Below are positions 1 to 7,231 of a DNA stretch of 64,000 nucleotides, one piece after another. The notes beneath the pieces are model-generated. The model did no database searches and had not been told where the DNA came from. It saw only the letters and a list, made by a program, of their open reading frames with translations. The translations under genes were made by a program, and so were the position numbers. The DNA comes from Treponema sp. (GTDB lineage: Bacteria; Spirochaetota; Spirochaetia; Treponematales; Treponemataceae). Position 1 is the first letter of the stretch; each line of letters starts with the position of its first letter. The stretch lies in assembly GCA_016293915.1 (NCBI GenBank), contig JAEDCY010000011.1:1-64000 (forward strand), written 5' to 3'.

Positions 1-252
1 CTCTTTAGCGTATCACATATCCTCTTGCTCGTTTACTTTTTTATCACGCCTCCTTAAAAGTTAAGTATAATACAAATCAGCCAAAATTCAATGTTTTACC
101 ACGCAATCTTCCCGCCGTTTATCTTTCATGATTTCAGTACAAGTCCGTATTTTTGAATCCGCAATCGGCTAGAAGGTAAGATGCATTTTTTGTATACAAT
201 TTAGATAGAGAATTATTCATCATATTCTTTTAAGTCATGATATAATTAAAAT
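1..252. other. Intergenic region at left edge
   Basis: I see no gene here. On the minus strand an AAGGAGG sequence (about 52-58) is followed by a GTG that stops after four codons, so it is not a supportable start. The left part may be the 5' region of a divergent gene lying outside the window. The right end holds the promoter of the first plus-strand gene. Confidence 0.5.
238..246 (+). promoter_or_regulatory. Extended -10 promoter of the 253 gene (leaderless candidate)
   Basis: TGATATAAT at 238-246 fits the extended -10 consensus TGnTATAAT. Only 6 nt separate its end from the ATG at 253, so transcription should begin at or next to the A of the ATG. There is no Shine-Dalgarno sequence. No good -35 box is visible, as is common for extended -10 promoters. 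Confidence 0.55.
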
Positions 253-1299
253 ATGAAAAACTATGTTAATTGGGCGATTCTTGCCCCTGGCCGCATTGCA
301 AACTCTATGGCAGCGGCTATGAATGGAATAAAAGACGGAAAACTTAAAACTATTGACGGAAGTAAAATCCGTTTAAATGCAGTAGCCAGCCGGAATCTGG
401 AACGTGCCCAGAATTTTGCAAAAAAATGGAATTTTGAAAAAGCCTATGGCAGCTACGAAGAGCTTTACAAAGATCCGGAGGTAGATGCCGTTTATATTGC
501 AAATCCTCATGCCTTCCATATGGATTCCGTATTGGGCTGTCTCAAAGGCGGAAAACACGTACTTTGCGAAAAACCTGCAGGCTGTTCTCGCGACCAGCTG
601 GATAAAATGACTTCCCTTGCCCGAGAAAATAAACTCTTTTTTATGGAAGCAATGTGGACGGCTTTCAATCCGACAATTGCAGAAATCCACCGGGAAATTG
701 CAGCAGGCACAATCGGACAAATCCAAAATATTGATTCCCGTTTCTGCAACAGAAATCCTTACGCCCCGGATGACAGAAACTATGACCCTCGACAGGCTGG
801 CGGTGCCCTTCTCGACCTTGGCATTTACAATATCTACTTTGCCATGATACTTGCAGACTTTTCTCCTATTACCGCAGAAAGTTCAGCCGTTCGCATGCTT
901 AAAGGTGTTGATGTCTGGAACAGCGTAAACCTCACCTTTGAAAACGGAATTGTAACCTCCTTCCAGGATGCCATGGATATGCCTTCTACAGTGCCAACAC
1001 ACGACGCTGTAATTTACGGAAGCAAGGGTTACATAACTGTCGAAAACTTTTTCTGCAGTCAGAAGGCCGATGTTCACGTTTACAAAAATATCTGGGGTGG
1101 AGATTCAGAATTAGTTCGCCAAATCAGAGAACCTTTTGCTGTAAACGGCTACGAATACGAACTTGCCCATGCAACAGAATTTATTCTCTCAGGAAAAACA
1201 GAATCAGACGTACATACTTTCAAAAAATCAGAAGCTTTGATTGATATTATGGATGCACTGCGTAAGGACTGGAATTTCAAATATCCATGGGAAGCCTAA
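253..1299 (+). CDS. Gfo/Idh/MocA family NAD(P)-dependent oxidoreductase
   Basis: This 348-residue protein has the length and layout of the Gfo/Idh/MocA family. An N-terminal Rossmann domain (about 1-125) begins with an ILAPGRIA segment in place of the usual GxGxxG. The family motif CEKPAG with its conserved lysine lies near residue 105, followed by an alpha/beta C-terminal domain. Family members oxidise or reduce sugars, inositols or dihydrodiols; the substrate cannot be read from sequence. It is probably cytoplasmic, since no signal peptide is visible. The xylosidase gene follows on the same strand 147 nt later, so a pentose or disaccharide substrate is a reasonable inference (D-xylose or dihydrodiol dehydrogenase-like). 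The ATG lacks a Shine-Dalgarno sequence and lies 6 nt after a -10 box. Confidence 0.85.
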   Translation: MKNYVNWAILAPGRIANSMAAAMNGIKDGKLKTIDGSKIRLNAVASRNLERAQNFAKKWNFEKAYGSYEELYKDPEVDAVYIANPHAFHMDSVLGCLKGGKHVLCEKPAGCSRDQLDKMTSLARENKLFFMEAMWTAFNPTIAEIHREIAAGTIGQIQNIDSRFCNRNPYAPDDRNYDPRQAGGALLDLGIYNIYFAMILADFSPITAESSAVRMLKGVDVWNSVNLTFENGIVTSFQDAMDMPSTVPTHDAVIYGSKGYITVENFFCSQKADVHVYKNIWGGDSELVRQIREPFAVNGYEYELAHATEFILSGKTESDVHTFKKSEALIDIMDALRKDWNFKYPWEA

Positions 1300-1300
1300 A

Positions 1301-1425
1301 ATCGAAGAACCGTTAAAAACAGGGCTGCGACAGCGGGCCTGTTTAGGTTCATCGAAAGAATGGCTCAGAGGCAAGCTATGCTTACCGACTTTGTCATTCC
1401 CCGGCTTGACCGGGGAATCTAAACA
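1301..1425. repeat. Composite of intergenic hairpin repeats
   Basis: Two modules lie side by side. At 1301-1357 a GAACC...GGTTC frame encloses a G/C-rich stem; the same frame recurs at 55752-55810 and 58774-58835 with different stems. At 1357-1392 is a stretch (AATGGCTCAGAGGCAAGC core) repeated at 53004-53036. At 1396-1418 a perfect 9-bp hairpin (ATTCCCCGG/CCGGGGAAT) belongs to the GTCATnC family found elsewhere in the window. No coding potential is seen. Confidence 0.75.
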
Positions 1426-1446
1426 TAACAGGAGATGATTAAAAAA

Positions 1447-3003
1447 ATGAACTACAAAATCACAGGAAACGAAAACGTATTATTCAACAACAATGCCTTT
1501 TACTGCATTGGAACCGGCCGAATGGGACTGGCCCTTCAAAAGCAGTATTTTGAACAGCTCAAGCTGGTACAGGAAAAAATCGGCTTTGAGCATATCCGTG
1601 GCCACGGACTCTTTCACGACGACATGGCAATTTACCGCGAGTTCCAGCCTGGAGTAGCAGAATTTGGTCCTCATGCCTGGGAAGGCCGCGACGAGAAAAA
1701 GGTTCAGGTAGAATACAACTGGACTTATCTTGATATGGTTATGGATTCTTACCGCGAGCTTCATATAAAGCCTTTTATCGAACTTGGCTTTATGCCAAAA
1801 CAGCTGGCTTCAGGCGACAATTCAATTTTCTACTGGAAGGGGCACACTACACCACCTTATAACTACGAGCGCTGGGCCGGCCTGGTTCAGGCAACGCTGC
1901 GCCATCTTATGGGCCGCTATGGAACCGATGAAGTTGTTACCTGGCCTGTTGAAGTATGGAACGAGCCAAACCTTCCGGGCTTCTGGAAAGATGCAGACAT
2001 GAAGGAATATTTTAAGCTTTATGATATTTCTTCCAGAGCGGTAAAGGCTGTAGACAAACGCTTTAAGGTTGGCGGACCTGCAGTCTGCGGAGGCACAGAT
2101 AAAGAATGGATAAAAGCCTTTCTTGATTTTGTGCACAAAAATAAATGCCCGCTGGACTTTGTAAGCCGTCACCACTACACCACCGAGTTCCCGAATTATG
2201 ACGGACACTACGGTTACCCAAAACTTCATCCAAAAGAAAAATGCTTTGAACAGCTAGATTCTACACGCGGCATAGTTGATTCATTCAAAGAATTCAAAGG
2301 CATGGATATAAATGTAACAGAGTTCAATACTTCTTATATACCAAACGCGCCGGTTCACGACATGAATCTTAATGCCGCCTACATTGCACTCATGCTTTCT
2401 ACATTTGGCGACAATCACAAATCTTATTCTTACTGGACCTTTGGAGATATTTTTGAAGAGGCAGGTGTTCCGTATACTCCTTTCCACGGTGGCTTTGGCC
2501 TTGTTGCAAACGGACTTATTCCAAAGCCGACCTTCTGGACTTTTGCCTTTTACAAAAAACTTACAAAAAACTACGAAAAATGCGTACTAAAAACCAAAAA
2601 CTGCGTCGTAGTAAAACAAACTAACGGTAGTTATTCTGGAGTAGTCTGGAATGTAGATGAAGAAATGACAGGCAAAGAGCTTAAACTCGACCTCACCTTC
2701 CCACTCGAAAACCGGACAAAGGGAAAAACAGAAGATGAAAAGCTTCCTAACGTACTTATTACCGAGTTGGTAGATGAAGAAGTCTGCAATCCTCTCAAGG
2801 CTTGGCACGATTTAGGAGAACCTGCAAATCCGAGCCAGGAACAGATGGAAATCCTTCGTGCGGCCGCCCAGCCTTTTGTTCATACAAAGAGAAGCGGCAA
2901 TAAAATCAGCCTGGTACTCAAGGAAAATGCAGTCTGCTACTTTGAAATTAAAGCCGCACCAATAAAAAGCGACCGCGGTTATACCTACGGAAGACTAAAA
3001 TAA
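1447..3003 (+). CDS. GH39 family beta-xylosidase
   Basis: This is a retaining glycoside hydrolase of family 39 that removes xylose from the non-reducing end of xylo-oligosaccharides. The acid/base Glu is visible in the WNEPN motif (about residue 175) and the likely nucleophile Glu in NVTEFN (about residue 295). The fold is a TIM barrel followed by a C-terminal beta-sandwich (about 355-518). The length of 518 aa is typical. There is no signal peptide, so it would act in the cytosol on imported oligosaccharides. I place the start at ATG 1447: the AGGAG at 1430-1434 abuts the alternative ATG at 1435 but lies 12 nt before 1447. The upstream oxidoreductase suggests a small pentose-use cluster. Alpha-L-iduronidase, the other GH39 activity, is unlikely in this context. 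Confidence 0.88.
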   Translation: MNYKITGNENVLFNNNAFYCIGTGRMGLALQKQYFEQLKLVQEKIGFEHIRGHGLFHDDMAIYREFQPGVAEFGPHAWEGRDEKKVQVEYNWTYLDMVMDSYRELHIKPFIELGFMPKQLASGDNSIFYWKGHTTPPYNYERWAGLVQATLRHLMGRYGTDEVVTWPVEVWNEPNLPGFWKDADMKEYFKLYDISSRAVKAVDKRFKVGGPAVCGGTDKEWIKAFLDFVHKNKCPLDFVSRHHYTTEFPNYDGHYGYPKLHPKEKCFEQLDSTRGIVDSFKEFKGMDINVTEFNTSYIPNAPVHDMNLNAAYIALMLSTFGDNHKSYSYWTFGDIFEEAGVPYTPFHGGFGLVANGLIPKPTFWTFAFYKKLTKNYEKCVLKTKNCVVVKQTNGSYSGVVWNVDEEMTGKELKLDLTFPLENRTKGKTEDEKLPNVLITELVDEEVCNPLKAWHDLGEPANPSQEQMEILRAAAQPFVHTKRSGNKISLVLKENAVCYFEIKAAPIKSDRGYTYGRLK

Positions 3004-3007
3004 CCCC

Positions 3008-3097
3008 CGGTGGTTGAGTAGGCACGAAGTGCCGTATCGAAACCACCTGTTATAAAACCTCGGTGGTTTCGATACGGCTTCGCCTACTCAACCACCG
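3008..3097. repeat. Head-to-head pair of GGTGGTTGAGTAG repeats
   Basis: A 40-bp unit at 3008-3047 is followed by its inverted copy at 3061-3097, giving one long potential hairpin between the xylosidase and the next gene. Each unit is itself imperfectly palindromic (GGTGGTT...AACCACC). Relatives lie at 4825-4855, 11691-11727, 60223-60268 and 60356-60392. It may terminate or stabilise the xylosidase mRNA. Confidence 0.8.
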
Positions 3098-3113
3098 TAA
3101 TCAGGAGATTTCA

Positions 3114-4001
3114 ATGAACTATTCATCCAATTCCGATACCATCACCCGCGACTTTTTCGACTCCCTTTTACTCGAACCCCGCTATATCGATTCTGACTTA
3201 CCATGTACAAAGCTGGAGCTCTACGGTCGTACCTTCGACACCCCGGTTATGACCGCGGCTCTTTCCCACCTGGGCAACACTGCAGAAAACGGTATGGTAA
3301 TTTACGCTCAGGCAGCCGCAAAGTGCAACGCTGTTCACTGGGTCGGCATGGGAGAAGATAAAGAGCTGGAAGAAATAACAGCAACCGGCGCCGCTACAAT
3401 CAAAATCATAAAACCGCATGCAGACAATAAAGAAGTTTTCCGCAAGATTGAACACGCTAAAAAAGCCGGCTGCTTTGCCGTAGGTATGGACATAGACCAC
3501 GCCTTCAACGGAAACGGCGGCTATGATAATGTACTGGGTCTTCCCATGAAGCCAAAGACTACAGAAGAGCTTGCTGATTTTGTTCAGGCAGCAGGCGACA
3601 CTCCATTTATTGTAAAGGGAGTACTTAGCACAAAAGACGCTGAAAAATGCCTTAGGGCAGGCTGTAAAGGAATTCAGCTTTCACACCACCACGGAATTAT
3701 AAATTATGCCGTTCCACCACTTATGATGCTGCCAGAGATTCTTCAAGTTACACGTGGCGAAATACCTGTATTCATAGACTGCGGAATTGGAAGCGGAATG
3801 GATGTCTATAAATGTCTTGCCCTCGGAGCGACAGCTGTAAGTGTTGGTCGTCACCTCATGCCGTTTTTGAAGGAAGGAGCTGACAAAACTTCAGACCGAA
3901 TAAAAGAAATGACAGGCGAACTGGCCTCAACCATGGCCCGCACCGGCATCCGCGACCTCAAGAGCTTCGACCCGACTGTTATTCATCAGAGAACATTTTA
4001 A
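3114..4001 (+). CDS. Alpha-hydroxy-acid oxidizing (FMN-dependent) protein
   Basis: This 295-residue protein resembles the FMN-dependent alpha-hydroxy-acid dehydrogenase/oxidase barrel (lactate or glycolate oxidase type) in shortened form. The C-terminal half keeps family landmarks: FIVKGV, with the lysine that normally contacts FMN, the IQLSHHHG segment where the family has a catalytic His and Gly, PVFIDCGIGSGMD, and ATAVSVGRHLM as phosphate-binding strand and helix. Typical enzymes are about 350-400 aa; here the N-terminal part is reduced. Substrate unknown. The start at ATG 3114 has a well placed AGGAG; the reading frame upstream of it runs through the repeat and is not coding. A distant type 2 isopentenyl-diphosphate isomerase-like role is less likely. 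Confidence 0.75.
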   Translation: MNYSSNSDTITRDFFDSLLLEPRYIDSDLPCTKLELYGRTFDTPVMTAALSHLGNTAENGMVIYAQAAAKCNAVHWVGMGEDKELEEITATGAATIKIIKPHADNKEVFRKIEHAKKAGCFAVGMDIDHAFNGNGGYDNVLGLPMKPKTTEELADFVQAAGDTPFIVKGVLSTKDAEKCLRAGCKGIQLSHHHGIINYAVPPLMMLPEILQVTRGEIPVFIDCGIGSGMDVYKCLALGATAVSVGRHLMPFLKEGADKTSDRIKEMTGELASTMARTGIRDLKSFDPTVIHQRTF

Positions 4002-4008
4002 CAAACTG

Positions 4009-4147
4009 TCATCCTGAACTTAGGGAGCGACGGCTGCAAGCCGTAAAAATGCTCCGGTGGAGCATTTTTAGCGAGTCTCCGAGCAGCTATGCTGCGAAGG
4101 GGCAAGGATCTATACAAGAGTCCCCGAAATAATTCGGGGTGACACGT
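4009..4147. repeat. GTCATnCTGAAC family repeat, copy 1
   Basis: This is a modular element: GTCATCCTGAAC, an AGGGAGCG module, a hairpin AAAATGCTCC/GGAGCATTTT, the module GCGAGTCTCCGAGCAGC, and a closing CCCCGAA..TTCGGGGTGAC hairpin. It lies between convergent genes. Related copies are at 5515-5630 (inverted), 9781-9912, 11174-11235, 11852-12051, 14503-14597 and 20156-20355. Confidence 0.85.
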
Positions 4148-4151
4148 CACT

Positions 4152-4796
4152 TTATTTTACTACAACCACAAGTACCCGTCCGCTTGCAACGCAGACCTCG
4201 GCCACTTTTCCTGGAAGTACTTCATTGCTTACTCCAAGCTGAAAGTTCGCACTCAGGCTGGCATTCTCCAGCGGGTACTTTGCGTTTTTAATAGTCACAC
4301 CACTCACATCGCCGGCAACTGTCAGAACAGAAAAATATGAGCAATTATCTTCTATAAATAAGGGCTCTTTACCGACTATCTGCATTTTTGAATAGTCATC
4401 AATTAAAACCGCCTTTTTTCCAAGCCCATCCAGATATAAAAGAATGGAAATATTTGCCAGCGCATGGTCGAAGCGGCCGCCCATTGCCCCAAGTAATATA
4501 AAATCACTAAAGCCTCGCTCCACTGCAAGCTTTGCTGCATATAAAGTATCTGTATCATCTTTTTCACGGGGAAGTTTTACAATTTCAGGATGACCGGCAG
4601 TACCGGCATATTTAGATAAAGCTGCTGGATCACATGAATCAAAATCACCAACAATAAGCTCCGGTACTACACAAAGCCCATCAGCGTGAGAAAGTCCGCC
4701 ATCGCAGAAAATAAAAAAATCGTCAGGCTGTAAAAAGAATTTTGTTTCTTTATAATCGTGAATCTCACCGGCAGAAACGATAACACAACGCTTCAA
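4152..4796 (-). CDS. thiN: Thiamine diphosphokinase
   Basis: ThiN transfers pyrophosphate from ATP to thiamine to make thiamine diphosphate. The 214-aa protein shows the family signatures VGDFDSCDP, LPREKDDTDT and LGAMGGRFDHALANI, with the acidic residues that hold the magnesium-nucleotide. The second half forms the beta-sandwich thiamine-binding domain. I choose a TTG start at 4796 because GGAGG lies 7 nt upstream and the protein then begins at the first beta strand (KRCVIVSAG). Longer in-frame sequence upstream runs into a repeat fragment. Cytosolic. The CYTH protein gene lies 93 nt upstream on the same strand. No TPP riboswitch is visible. This suggests thiamine salvage rather than synthesis here. 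Confidence 0.9.
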   Translation of the reverse strand: MKRCVIVSAGEIHDYKETKFFLQPDDFFIFCDGGLSHADGLCVVPELIVGDFDSCDPAALSKYAGTAGHPEIVKLPREKDDTDTLYAAKLAVERGFSDFILLGAMGGRFDHALANISILLYLDGLGKKAVLIDDYSKMQIVGKEPLFIEDNCSYFSVLTVAGDVSGVTIKNAKYPLENASLSANFQLGVSNEVLPGKVAEVCVASGRVLVVVVK

Positions 4797-4824
4797 AAAA
4801 ATCCTCCAAAAAAGATGACACGTA

Positions 4825-4855
4825 ATTGTGGTTTCAACAAACTCAACCACCGAAA
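4825..4855. repeat. Fragment of the GGTGGTTGAG repeat
   Basis: GTGGTTTCAACAAACTCAACCACC is a short decayed copy of the repeat seen at 3008-3097. It lies between the CYTH gene and thiN. Confidence 0.5.
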
Positions 4856-4889
4856 AGCAAGCTTAATAACCAGCTTACACTCCCACATC

Positions 4890-5507
4890 CTATCTTGTAT
4901 TTCCCTGAATTATTTCCATCCAGCTGCGTTTATCTCTTTTTGAAGTATCCAGACCAAAGAGTTCCATAAATTTTTCCAGAGCCATGCGAACGTCATCTGC
5001 CGCATCTGTTCCATCAGTTACTTCAACTTCAATATACTTAAGGTTGTTTACCATTTCAAGCTCAAGATGAAAATCGCAACCCGGCAGAACTACCGATCGG
5101 CAGTGAACTCCATAAGCATCCTTTTTCTTTTCAAAAAACTGATGATAACCTGAAAATAAAAGAAGGTCGCGGATAACATCCGGTTTTTCAACAAAAGTTT
5201 CGTCTTCACGGTTTAATTCAATTCCGTTTTCAATAGTCTTCCGCTTTATGCAAAAATACGAACGTTCGTTAGCTATATCATCAGCAGACGCTTCACTTCT
5301 TATACGGATAACCTGAGGCTCACCAGCAGCCTTACTCTCTTCACGGGTAGTATAACGGGAAAAATAAGCATCCGATTTTAACAGATGTTCCAATCCTTCT
5401 GCAGCCACCTCAAGACCAGGCAGAGTCTCTTCCCCAGAAATCACCTTAAAAATCTTTTCATATTCCGCATCAGTCAGCGGAATCTTAATTTCAATCTCGC
5501 GTCCCAT
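4890..5507 (-). CDS. CYTH domain protein
   Basis: The 205-aa protein starts MGREIEIKIPL, which holds the ExExK signature of the CYTH (class IV adenylate cyclase/thiamine triphosphatase) superfamily. Further charged strands follow (VIRIRSE, SYFCIKRK, RKTIENGIELNREDE, FHLELEMV, KYIEVEVTD), as expected for the acidic/basic triphosphate tunnel. Members hydrolyse triphosphates such as ThTP or PPPi, or make cAMP. The position next to thiN makes thiamine triphosphatase attractive, but this is inference. Cytosolic. The gene is preceded by an inverted GTCAT-family repeat. Confidence 0.85.
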   Translation of the reverse strand: MGREIEIKIPLTDAEYEKIFKVISGEETLPGLEVAAEGLEHLLKSDAYFSRYTTREESKAAGEPQVIRIRSEASADDIANERSYFCIKRKTIENGIELNREDETFVEKPDVIRDLLLFSGYHQFFEKKKDAYGVHCRSVVLPGCDFHLELEMVNNLKYIEVEVTDGTDAADDVRMALEKFMELFGLDTSKRDKRSWMEIIQGNTR

Positions 5508-5514
5508 CTAAACC

Positions 5515-5630
5515 CCGTCATCCCGAACCTTCGCAGAATAGTTGCTCGGAGACTCGCTAAAAATAGTCCACTGGACTATTTTTGCACAGCTACGCTGTGC
5601 CGCTCCCTATGATTCGGAATCTATTCCTTC
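5515..5630. repeat. GTCATnCTGAAC family repeat, copy 2 (inverted)
   Basis: Minus-oriented copy between the thioesterase and CYTH genes. It contains the CGGAGACTCGCTAAAAATAG module, a hairpin built on AATAGTCCACTGGACTATT, and a final TCGGAATCTATTCC. It overlaps the 3' end of the thioesterase gene slightly (stop at 5621). Confidence 0.8.
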
Positions 5631-6049
5631 TTTCCAGCTTCAGCAATCTCTTTTAATTCAGCATAAAACTTCGGATACTGTCTTTCAATCAAAACAGGTC
5701 TTCCCTTTGTATCAAGAAAGCAGTGGGTACTCTTTCCCTGGAATACAAGCTCGTCCTTGCATTTAAACTCATAAGAAAAAGTCAGCTTGGCAGCCGAAAG
5801 TTTTTCAATACCAACCATAATTGAAATAGTATCCGGGAAAGTTGTCGACTTCTTATAAACGCCTTCAACAGACATTACCGGCGAAGCCATTCCCTCTTCT
5901 TCAAGCTTAATAAAAGACCAGCCCAGCTGATCCAGAAAATCCACGCGGGCCTCTTCCATATAGCGGATATAGTTAGAATGATGGGTAATTCCCATTTTGT
6001 CAGTTTCGTAATAATTAACTTTGTGCAAATAAGGTTTTATAGTTTTCAT
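5621..6049 (-). CDS. Acyl-CoA thioesterase, hot-dog fold (YbgC/4HBT family)
   Basis: This 142-aa protein has the signature of 4-hydroxybenzoyl-CoA thioesterase/YbgC enzymes: YETDKMGITHHSNYIRYMEE, with the catalytic Asp followed by MGxxHHxxY, then RVDFLDQLG. It would hydrolyse acyl-CoA thioesters in the cytosol. The tol-pal genes that often accompany YbgC are not here, so the physiological substrate is open. The length is standard. The start ATG at 6049 has GAAGGT directly against it, too close for a normal Shine-Dalgarno sequence, and lies 6 nt after a plausible -10 box. Confidence 0.88.
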   Translation of the reverse strand: MKTIKPYLHKVNYYETDKMGITHHSNYIRYMEEARVDFLDQLGWSFIKLEEEGMASPVMSVEGVYKKSTTFPDTISIMVGIEKLSAAKLTFSYEFKCKDELVFQGKSTHCFLDTKGRPVLIERQYPKFYAELKEIAEAGKKE

Positions 6050-6055
6050 ACCTTC

Positions 6056-6084
6056 ATTTTCGACATTTTCTCTCTTTTTGTCAA
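6056..6084 (-). promoter_or_regulatory. Promoter of the thioesterase gene (leaderless candidate)
   Basis: On the minus strand TTGACA (6084-6079), a 17-nt spacer and GAAAAT (6061-6056) are followed by 6 nt and the ATG. The -35 matches consensus and the -10 is moderate. The spacing predicts transcription starting at or next to the start codon. Confidence 0.5.
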
Positions 6085-6124
6085 TCTGGATAATATGGTA
6101 AAAAATTGTTATAACGTATCAGGG

Positions 6125-6325
6125 TAAATGAATTATAAAAAAGTTCGGTCAATTTGGCTCGAAGGCTCGAGACATATGTCAAAAAGACTCTGTTTGGGGA
6201 TGCCGCTTGAGCGGCATTACAATAGTTTCCAAACCCCAAACAGCGTCTAGCGCGTTATCGCGCGTTTTTGACATATGTATCGAGACTGAGAGCAACAATA
6301 ACTTGAAATCTTTATAATTCATTTA
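6125..6325. repeat. 201-bp nested-palindrome element
   Basis: Outer arms of 15 bp (TAAATGAATTATAAA at 6125-6139, complement at 6311-6325) enclose a second pair (ACATATGTCAAAAA at 6172-6185 and its complement at 6265-6278). Inside these are CTGTTTGGGG/CCCCAAACAG (6190-6199/6234-6243), a TGCCGC/GCGGCA hairpin and a GCGCG/CGCGC hairpin. It fills the gap between divergent thioesterase and suf genes. No ORF is seen. Confidence 0.8.
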
Positions 6326-6377
6326 ACACGTTTATTTTCTAACTACCATTTTTATAGGTATATTTTTCTAAAAACTG

Positions 6378-6406
6378 TTGTTAATAACCTTTTTTTTTAC
6401 TATATT
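6378..6406 (+). promoter_or_regulatory. Promoter of the suf operon (leaderless candidate)
   Basis: TTGTTA (6378-6383), a 17-nt spacer and TATATT (6401-6406) end 6 nt before the sufC ATG. The region between is A/T only, with no Shine-Dalgarno sequence. I see no obvious SufR, IscR or Fur-type operator. Confidence 0.5.
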
Positions 6407-6412
6407 ATAATT

Positions 6413-7150
6413 ATGTTGTTAGATGTACAAAACTTAAACGCAGGTCTTGAAGACGGAAAAGAAATCCTCAGGGACCTTAATATACAGATTGGTCAGGGCG
6501 AAACACACGTTCTGATGGGACCAAACGGTGCCGGAAAATCTTCTCTCGGAAATGCCCTTATGGGAAATCCTGTTTACAAAATCACAGGTGGAAAAATCCT
6601 TTTTAAGGACACCGATATCACAGAAGAAAGTGCCGACAAACGCGCAAAGCTCGGAATGTTCATGTCTTTCCAGAGCCCGCTCGAAGTTCCAGGCATCAGC
6701 CTCGAGGCTTTTATCCGCTCTGCAATTCAGCAGAAAACCGGCGAGCACGTAAAGCTTTTCCAGTTCCAGAAGGAACTCAAGCGCTGCATGGAACTTCTTT
6801 CCATGAATCCTGATTACGCCCGCCGCGACCTCAACGTAGGTTTTTCCGGCGGTGAACGTAAGAAGTCAGAAATCCTTCAGCTTCTTATGCTCAAACCGGA
6901 CTTCGCCATCCTCGACGAAACAGACTCCGGCCTGGACGTAGACGCCATCCGCTTTGTTGCAAAGGGAATCGAAGAATACCGTAAAATGACAAACGGTTCA
7001 CTCCTCATTATCACCCACACAACAAAGATTCTCGAAGGCCTTGCCGTAGACAAAACTCACATCATCGTAAAAGGCCACATTGTAAAAACCGGAGATGGTT
7101 CCCTCTTTAAGGAAATTAATGAAAAGGGATTTGAAGAATTCATTAAATAG
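6413..7150 (+). CDS. sufC: Fe-S cluster assembly ATPase SufC
   Basis: SufC is the ABC-type ATPase of the SufBCD iron-sulfur scaffold; its ATP cycle reshapes SufB-SufD during cluster assembly. The 245-aa protein has Walker A GPNGAGKSS, signature FSGGERKKSE and Walker B FAILDETDSGLD, where the SGL after DETD is typical of SufC. No membrane segments, so it is cytosolic. It is the first gene of sufC-sufB-sufD-sufS-sufU on one strand. The ATG has no Shine-Dalgarno sequence and follows a -10 box by 6 nt, so the mRNA may be leaderless. Confidence 0.97.
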   Translation: MLLDVQNLNAGLEDGKEILRDLNIQIGQGETHVLMGPNGAGKSSLGNALMGNPVYKITGGKILFKDTDITEESADKRAKLGMFMSFQSPLEVPGISLEAFIRSAIQQKTGEHVKLFQFQKELKRCMELLSMNPDYARRDLNVGFSGGERKKSEILQLLMLKPDFAILDETDSGLDVDAIRFVAKGIEEYRKMTNGSLLIITHTTKILEGLAVDKTHIIVKGHIVKTGDGSLFKEINEKGFEEFIK

Positions 7151-7231
7151 CAATAAGCTTTTAGCCACAAGCATTTAGGAAAATATTTGGGGTTATTGCT
7201 AACAGATAACCGTTAGCAGCTTGGAAACAAC

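Noticed and set aside
1..60. Start of a minus-strand gene after the AAGGAGG at 52-58
   Set aside because: The only nearby start (GTG) meets a stop after four codons; any gene must begin outside the window.
3008..3097. CRISPR array
   Set aside because: Repeats are inverted, few and lack equal-length unique spacers; no cas genes are present.
3004..3113. N-terminal extension of the hydroxy-acid enzyme through the repeat
   Set aside because: The in-frame sequence is repeat-derived, and ATG 3114 has a well placed AGGAG.
4797..4889. TPP riboswitch upstream of thiN
   Set aside because: The conserved CUGAGA and related thi-box segments are not seen; the gap holds only a repeat fragment and a ribosome binding site.
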